Program-made: the position numbers and the translations under genes | Assembly (NCBI RefSeq): GCF_041146795.1 | Contig: NC_135170.1 | Coordinates: 25,414,033-25,478,032 of the forward strand | Direction: 5' to 3' | DNA: 64,000 bases | From: Maylandia zebra | Lineage: Eukaryota; Chordata; Actinopteri; Cichliformes; Cichlidae | Shown: positions 1 through 64,000 of the stretch, piece after piece | How the letters are laid out: the number at the start of each line of letters is the position of its first letter | Numbering within the stretch: the first letter of the stretch is position 1 | Notes under the pieces: model-generated | Told to the model about the DNA's origin: nothing | Database searches by the model: none | What the model saw: only the letters and a program-made list of their open reading frames with translations

Positions 1-35588
<35,588 letters not shown>

Positions 35589-36531
35589 GGTCCCCCTCCT
35601 CAAAACCCAGAGACAGAGACAAATACCACCGCAAACCGCACCTCCACAGCGAGGAGGTGATCTCCTCCAAAACCAACTCAGTTCCTCTTCCTTCTGCTAT
35701 TCAGAACATAAATCAGTAACGAACACATTGATACACCTCATGGTACCGTATTCGTCCTTCTTCAGAAAAAAAAGAAAAAACATCTCTCTTCTCTGCCACC
35801 CGTCACAATGCAGCTCTACTTTTCTTCACACTGAGGCAACAGGTCGAAGACGTTCATCCGTCGGTGGGTAGGGGTGGCTCCACTTTTCTGTGACAGCTGG
35901 AGAGCAACTGGTTGTCTCTCTTTAACACCAGCATCCTCCCTCCCAGAGCTCCACATGGACGCACTGACTGCAAATGTGTAAAGAAACGTCGAGGAGAAGC
36001 TGTTGCCACTTTCCCCCCCTCCCCTTAGTCTAACCAAAATAAACATCGACAAAAACTGTGATTTTAATATTATTTTCAATCAGCAATAAGCTCTCTCTCC
36101 GTCCACATCTGCTCTACACTGTGAACGATAATGATCTCTGTAACCCACGATAATAATAATTAAACTGTTACACATACGCACACGTGATGCCCAGAAATAT
36201 CTACTGCACTGTAGAGACCAGCGCGGATCTCAGTCGTGAGTCTATTTCGGCGCTATAGTTTTCCACAGTTTTCTTCAGTATTATTCTTTTCATAAATATC
36301 AGCTGTTGGTTGTTTTCAATCAGGAGACGTGTTTGTCATGTTGGGAATTGCTCTGCTTTAAAAATACATGAGAGCAATTTATTTAGCGCAAGGCTTTGGT
36401 CGTGCATATTCATTTCCAGACACTTAACACGATTCTACACGGCTTACCAAATGAGCTCTGAGTGCTGCTGCTCTCTTACTATGTATACATATGCTAAGTG
36501 TATTCAAAATACCCAATCAAAGCAGAAGATA

Positions 36532-36567
<36 letters not shown>

Positions 36568-37721
36568 CACACAATTAATCACAGACTTTAAATAAATAAA
36601 TAAAATGGGAATCCAGGCCACCATTTGAATTCTGTATCCTCCCTTAATGGACATAATCAATACACATATGTAATTAAGGGAATAAAAGCTTTCAAACTTA
36701 CCGCTTTACAGTTTCAATCAGTACTCAAACATCTGTGCTATATATTAGTCGGTCACACTTCACCTCTTAGGGGTTTAATCTTGTAGAAACTCTTGGTCAC
36801 AACAGAAGAGGTGATGAAATTCAAATACGGTGCTTAAGAGGCCTGTTGACCCAAAGCCGCAGACAACAGGTGTTATTCAAATTAACTTTCATGGATTAAT
36901 ATTGATAAAGCAGCCTCTCCGTGGGCTCCACACAAAACCAAAACGTCAAAAGGTTTACTGCCACCTAAGGTTGATTTGATCGATGTTGGGCTTGGATTGT
37001 AAGCACGTTGGCGTCAGTGCGTTTGTAAACTCAAATGACTCATCTAAATGTAAATGTTTGTTATTTTGCGCTTCCAGACAGATTAACTTTCTCCCCAATT
37101 AGGAAACTTGCACAAACATATTCAGGTTGTCGTAAGCCTGCAGTAGTTGTATCCATTTCGCCCTCTGGTGGCCAATCAGGAAGCAATCTTCATTCATCTT
37201 TGCAAACAGCTGACAACAATTTGTCTGTTAAAATTAAAGTTAAAAGCTGAGAATATATACACGTCGACTATTACTCTGCCTTTGGTAAAAGGGAAAAAAA
37301 AAGGTACCTCTGTAATACACTTAGCCATTAAAACATTAAAGAGGTTGACAGGAAGGCAAAAATATTTAATTTCAAGTGGGTGAGCCTGGCTGTGTAGCCA
37401 TGGTAACAACACAAAACTGTCTGCGGATATCAGAGGAAATAGTTCATGTGTTTCAAACCTCATTTAAACTGCATTCAGTCTAACATTACCATAATGTGTA
37501 CTCTGAGGACAATCTGCAGAGGCTGCGTAAAGCAGCCTGTTGCAAGGGACAATCGGCTTTATTCCAGTAGATCAAAAGCCATTCTCCTCACCGCCAACAA
37601 AACAAGCAATTCATATACAAATACAGACAAAGAGTAGAAAACAATCAGCCATAAAAAAGTCATTTAAAACAATATAAAATCTGTCAGTTGAGATGAATAG
37701 CGAACAGTCATCTCCCAGCTT
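35589..37721. other. Intergenic: kcnt promoter side and qtrt1 3' end
   Basis: About 2.1 kb between the kcnt start codon and the qtrt1 stop. The 36.0-36.3 kb part would hold the kcnt 5' UTR and promoter, but I found no decisive TATA box or initiator. A 30-base poly-A lies near 36,531-36,565. The qtrt1 poly-A signal is at 37.56 kb. No other gene is visible. Confidence 0.5.
37558..37563 (-). promoter_or_regulatory. qtrt1 polyadenylation signal
   Basis: A perfect AATAAA on the minus strand lies about 160 bases downstream of the qtrt1 stop codon. It is the closest canonical hexamer I found after the stop, so it probably sets the 3' end, giving a short 3' UTR. Closer variant hexamers are possible. 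Confidence 0.6.
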
Positions 37722-40700
37722 CTAGTCCAAAGTAACGTTAACAGAAGCTAAAGCATCCACAGCCCAGCTGGGGTACTGGTCACCAGAAGGAAACAGTCGC
37801 TTCATGAACGTCCGTATGAACTCAGGGAAGCGGCCTTCCACAATGCTCTCTCTCACAGAGCGCATCAGCGTGAGCTGCAAAGACAAATGATTGATGAACT
37901 GAGGAAAAATAATGCGATTCTTATTGATCTGCAGTGGGAAATGATCTTCTGCTGTGCACAAGGTCAGCTACAGGTCAGTGTCCTCTGAGGTAGTATGTTA
38001 ATGTTTTGCAGCGATCCATTAAAAAGTTAATGAGGCATTAACCATCAACCATCACTCCTGGACACTCCAGAACCACCATACAAGTGGCTTAAAAAGAAAA
38101 AAAAGAACCAGCAAACAAATAGGATGCGTAATCGATTGGATTATATTGGTTACGATTTCCTAACACCCATTTTGGCGACATATCTGTAAGAATATTTGGC
38201 TTTTTGTGCTTCTGATTATGTCAAAGCAACAAAACGAGTTGTGCCCCTGCCACACAAACCATACTGAAGGATTTAATAGCCATCACTGAGAGAAGGGTAT
38301 CGTCACGTCACATAAATTTGAAAAGATAGACATTTTTCTTCATATTTCTGCCAGAGAAATTCAACTTTCAAACATACTGTGAAAAATATGTCGCACTTCA
38401 AGCTTATTGACTGAAGATGGCAGATACAGGAGAATAATAAACTGATTAATCGTCAGATTTATTCCATGCATGTGCCTTTTTAGTATGTCGCCTGCTTTGA
38501 AGCACATGAGAAAACTGTCAGAATAAAATAAAGAAACCTGTACTTTGTCAGTCATAGAAGATTTTGCTCGAACTGACCTGGTAGGCGATGTTGTGGATAG
38601 TGATGTGATGCATGGCTGCAGTGTCACTCTTAAACAGAGCATGCAGGTAAGCTCGACTGTGCCTGAAAGAGGAAATGCAGACATTATTTACATTATTTAA
38701 GTGCTGAATAAACCCCCCGCCTACCCAGATTTTGAGCTTCCTCCTTTCACAGAACACTCTGCTTTTGTCTGCAGGACATTTTAGACCAAGTGATGCCAAA
38801 GGACTTATTTTTGCTAGTCTTCAAAGATGTTATTATCTAGATTTAATTTTCTCAAAATAAATAAATATAAAATGAAAACAGGTAGAATAAGAGCCAGCTG
38901 GCTAAAAGAGCTGTTCTAGGGCACTAAAAAGAACTTTCTAGGCTTCAATTTCTGTCACAGTAAAGAAAATGCTTTGGCAAACTGACTTACTTCTTGCAGG
39001 TAGGACACTGGCAGTCTGGGTCTATGGGCTGGAAATCTTTGGCATACTGCTTATGTTTCACTTGGAGAGTTCCCCAGGGCACCAAGGCAGAGCCAAACCT
39101 CTGAGAGAAAAGAACCATGACTGTCAGAACAGAATGAAATACATCTGAAGTCAGTTGTGGATCCTAATGCGATTTCTCAAAAGGTAAAGACGGATTACCG
39201 CAGTGCGTGTTGGGAAAACGCAGTCAAACATATCACATCCCAGGGCGACGCATACCACCAGATCCACAGCATACCTACAACACATGACCATGTGAATTTA
39301 TTACGTGGTTAAATGTACCACAGCCAATATTCAATTACATTTTATTTAATCACAACAGCCGTCGCCTCAAGGCACTTTATATGGTAAGGTAGACCCTGCA
39401 ATATTACACACAGAGAAAAACCCAACAATCATATGACCCCTTATGAGTAAGCACTTTGGCAACAGTGGGAAGGAAAAACTCCCTTTTAACAGGAAGAAAC
39501 CTCTGGCAGAACCAGGCTCAGGAGGTAAACAACCAGGTTCTCATGATGGATTTCAGTGAAAACCAGTAAACATACCCTACACCCATGAGATAGCGGGGTT
39601 TTTCCCGAGGCAGGTGATCAGTGCTTAGTGTCACCATCTGCCAGAAGTCATCCTTCTCTTCTCCTCCACTCAGTCCGCCAATGGCAAAACCAGGAACATC
39701 ACGCTTAGTCATTTCTACAGGAAGAAGAAACAATATCTTAAGTGAAAGTCTGATCCCTTATCTTGAATTCTGATGCCCTTTCCAAACTGCATGGCCCTTT
39801 AAATAACTCGGATTAGTTCCTCACCACGCCCTGATATCTTTGTTTCACATAAGCTTCCTCAATAGACTGAAACATGTAAACTTTTTAGTTAATGCTGCCA
39901 CTTTTCCACTTACTGAAATAAGTGTAAGAGGAAAAAGTGATCAAGGCATTTTAGCATGTATTCAGCCTTCATAAATACGATGAAATTATTCAGCTTGATT
40001 TTCAATATCGGTACATGAAGAAAGTGAAAGAGCAAGATTAGTTAATGGAGACCCACTCATATTAATTAAGTTAAGTTTGACCAGTATCAGCACATTATAG
40101 ATCTAGTGGTCATCAGCATATAGTCATGTAAGTCCATGGAAAAAAATAAAATAAAATCCAGTAAGTGCCTCCCACCTGAGCTCCTTAGAAGCAACAGATT
40201 TCCTTGTTTAAAAAAAAAAAAAAAAAAAAAAAACTTGGTATGTGTTATGAAGCTATTCCAAAAGAAATGTTTTCCCAGTTTTTAGGTTCTTAAAGTACAT
40301 ATTGGTGGATATACTGTTTTTTAAGACATTAGAAAATTTGACAAAGAATAAATCATGGCTAGAAAATGGTATCAAAATTTAGGTAAATATATTTGCTGTA
40401 ACTTGTTTTGACCAGACACCCAACTCATGTATTAATATAACCCTGTGCAGTTTACACAAATGTGCTTTTTTTGATGTTTTCTCCAGTGAATTATTAGAAA
40501 ACATAAAAAACCCAGGGTACCAAGATTAACTTGATTAACAAGAATATTAACAACATATTAACTGGTGACGCTGTGGTGTTGAAACTGTTATGTCTCTCTG
40601 ATATTGATGCTCAAATGCAGGTTATAAAAAAAAAAACAAGCTGAAAAAAGATGAGATTTGATTTTGACTTCTGACATTTGAACGGGTGTAAAATTGATTT

Positions 40701-42295
40701 TTTTAAACACAGCCCAAGTGTGTTTTTTCAGCTCGGAGAATTTAATGTGACTATATTCTGTATTTTAAGTTATTTCAGCTCTAAAATGCTGGAAAAATAC
40801 AGTGAATAGTGCCACGAAAAGTGCCAAATTTTAGCCCACCCCACGTATGTCTAATATGGCTTTGTTTTCTTCGAGAAGCTGTAACTCAGCACATATCCTC
40901 TGCAGCACATGTAGCAAAGGGCACATCAGCTGAGCAGACAGTGGTGAGGATGCATCAGCAGCTTCACATTTCACTGATAGTTTGTGATAAACAAAACTAA
41001 TAATTCCCCCACTTTAACCTAACTTACATACTGTCTGAATATATAAGATAGTACCATCAAAAAGCAAGAACATTTCCCTGTGTGCTTTTCTTCCAGCATG
41101 CCTGCCAATTTTAGATCAATTAGATCACAAACGGGGGATCTTAAAGGACTTAACAGTCAAATTTCAGCCTTTATATCAATGTGCGTTTGTAAAGCACATC
41201 AGCCAAAATATATTTATCATTAAAGGAATCTCAGTGTCAGCATCAGCCTCTGTTTGTTTGTTTTTTTACCATCTAGACAGGCCTTGCGCAGCTCTGCATT
41301 CAATCCTCCCTGAATGATGGCAAAGAGGTTTTGTTTGTCTCGATTTTTATTGGCTGCTATACAGCGGTCCAGCCAGCGAACGGATCTATGCATGGCCTCT
41401 TCTACCCGTGGTCCTGTCACAGTACTGCTGACCACGTCATCCAGCTGCATCATGATGTCTGACCCTGGAAGAACACAAAGAAACATGGAGGTGCTGTCCG
41501 TCAGCCACAGAAATACTGACGAAAGCTCAGAGTATCTGCTGGTTAATGCTGAGTCAGTTATTTTACTCCTTGCTGACCCAGACTGTTCTGTATGCTGATA
41601 GACTTCTCAGGACTTAGTAAGATTTCTTTGCCGTCGTAGGGGGACCTGAACTTGACTCCTTCCTCCGTAACTTCGGAGAGCTCGACGAGAGACACCATCT
41701 GAAACCCTCCACTGTCCTGTGAGCAAAGAAAAAGGAACTCGTGGTTTTTAAGACAAAAGTTTCCAGTCACATGTTGTACTTTTATTTGTCATCCACGTAT
41801 GACAAATAAAATGTGAAGTTAAACTCACAGTTAAAAGATTTCTCTTCCAGTTCATGAACCCATGCAAACCATTGGCTTTCTCAATCAAATCGGGACCCTT
41901 TAGGCAGCAGAAAAGACATTTACACAAGAAAACTGACATGAAATCGTCAACAAATGGTTTATGCCCAGTAAAACACGAGATAAAAATTAAATTTGCGTTA
42001 TAGCAAACCTGCATACCGGTCTCATTCCAAGGTGGTATGTGTTTCCAAGGCAAATCCGACATCCCAGATCTTCCAGCTGATCCACAGTGATTCCCTTCAG
42101 GGTCCCCTGAGTCCCGACGGGCATGAAAACCGGGGTGCTAACGGTGCTATGCGGCAGTATTAGATCACAGGCTCTCGCTTTAGTTACTGGGCATTCAGCA
42201 ACAATTCGCAAAGAGAGAGGAGACAAAGCTTTCTTTAGGGACATGTTGTTCTCTATAGTTTCTGTATGAGCCCCACACTCTATGGGGGCAGCCAT
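37722..42295 (-). CDS. qtrt1: Queuine tRNA-ribosyltransferase catalytic subunit 1
   Basis: This is the catalytic half of the QTRT1-QTRT2 enzyme, which swaps guanine-34 for queuine in the anticodons of tRNAs for His, Asn, Asp and Tyr. Exons in order: 42295-42017, 41897-41829, 41716-41578, 41464-41270, 39714-39576, 39274-39199, 39100-38991, 38662-38578, 37874-37722. The total is 1245 bp, 414 residues plus stop, against 403 in human as I recall it. Visible motifs are [24 protein letters not shown], the substrate-binding [10 protein letters not shown] (Asp117), [28 protein letters not shown], and the nucleophile in [13 protein letters not shown] (Asp291, human Asp279). The zinc ligands are Cys329, Cys331, Cys334 and probably His359. 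The N-terminus is longer than in human. All introns are GT-AG and phases agree. It looks intact and functional. Confidence 0.97.
39337..39535 (+). repeat. Dispersed percomorph-type repeat, copy 2
   Basis: Shares CGCCTCAAGGCACTTTATAT, GGCAACAGTGGGAAGGAAAA and GGAAGAAACCTC with the copy at 17.1 kb, in the same order. It occupies most of the qtrt1 intron between exons 5 and 6. Confidence 0.75.
39715..41269. other. qtrt1 intron 4, 1.6 kb
   Basis: AT-rich with a poly-A run near 40,208-40,233. I see no gene or recognisable repeat in it. The AT content is higher than in the flanking exons. Confidence 0.5.
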
Positions 42296-63136
<20,841 letters not shown>

Positions 63137-64000
63137 GTAAGTACCCCTCTCACCTCCACCTTCTCCAGCCCAATTTACAGCCTGCTGTCTGTGACAAGTG
63201 TCTCACTGAGGGCAAGTTTGATGAACTTTAATTTGCCTTTTGTCCGAACGTGTGGTTCCATTGATTTTTTTTTTTTTAAAAAGAAAAGACATGTAATACG
63301 ATAACTTTCAGCAATCAATACGCATGCAATCCAGCTCTCACTTTAGACCCTTGACAATCACTGCACTGCTCCTGATTCCAGTCATTTCCTATAATAAGTT
63401 TGTGTCCATAGATGATTGTCTGAAAATGCTAGCCAAGGCACTATGTAGCTTGTTTTCCCTTCCATAGTTTTCCGTGGCGTCTGTCATATAAATGGCACGC
63501 ACACAGCAGTCTGGCTCACAGCTCTGCACACTTTCAGTAGAATGTGCATGTGTCGTATACTGATTAACTATGAGAGAGCAAACCCGTTGGTTTGGTTTGA
63601 AATTGGAGAGTGAGGTAATTATGCATTTTTAGAGAAACTAGTTTCTGCTCTCTAGTTTCTAGTCACATGGTTGTGGAGAAGTCCCAATGAAAAGCAGAGG
63701 AGCGATAGATGGGGTAAAGATTACTGGAGTCAACAGCAAGTCGATGAGTGGGTAAAGACTTCACAAAAAGTGTTAGTTTGTGTCAAATCAAAGTAGGCGG
63801 CTTAAGCCAAACCGAACATCCGTGTTACCTCCCGCTGATGGTATTGGATGTTAGCAAGCTTACAGGGTTGCAGTTGGATGATTTGGACTATTGAGTGCAG
63901 AGCTCCAGCTTATAATTACATACATGTTGTAAACTACTGTGCCTCAGTGTGCAGCATGCCAATTAGTCATTTAGCACATATCTCTCCCTCTCAGTAAAGT

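Noticed and set aside
63990..64000. Acceptor-like CTCTCAG at the right edge as the start of dnm2 exon 13
   Set aside because: The next bases would code N-K-V, not the expected N-A-Q-Q-R, and only six bases follow. It cannot be judged.

Overview
The window is vertebrate nuclear DNA, almost certainly from a ray-finned (teleost) fish. It has long introns with GT/AG borders, many dinucleotide microsatellites, and several Tc1-like, pogo-like, hAT and tRNA-SINE repeats of the kinds common in percomorph fishes. A cichlid-like percomorph is my best guess, from repeat types recalled from memory. I see no bacterial operons, CRISPR arrays, integrated viruses or toxin systems.

Layout: (1) 1-35,588, minus strand: a sodium-activated potassium channel gene of the KCNT (Slo2) family, closest to KCNT2/Slick. 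I traced 21 complete coding exons and the start of a 22nd, all phase-consistent, giving about 883 residues from the initiator methionine into RCK2. The C-terminal exons lie beyond base 1. (2) 37,722-42,295, minus strand: a complete nine-exon qtrt1 gene, the catalytic subunit of queuine tRNA-guanine transglycosylase, 414 residues. (3) 42,806 to beyond 64,000, plus strand: dnm2 (dynamin 2), 12 sequential coding exons plus an alternative copy of exon 10, covering the GTPase domain and much of the stalk. The PH, GED and proline-rich parts lie beyond the window.

qtrt1 and dnm2 are head to head, with start codons 510 bp apart and several CCAAT and GC boxes between them, so they probably share a bidirectional promoter. 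The kcnt gene lies in tandem with qtrt1, its start codon about 2.1 kb past the qtrt1 stop. The three genes have unrelated roles: membrane excitability, tRNA wobble modification and membrane fission.

The points most worth a second look are: a KCNT gene next to QTRT1-DNM2, which may be a third KCNT ohnolog; loss of the expected sodium-site residues in its RCK2 domain; an unannotated-looking in-frame 57-bp cassette exon in RCK1; a GC-AG intron just before the two alternative dnm2 exons 10; and two hAT transposons with perfect 8-bp target duplications and BED-finger remnants in dnm2 introns.
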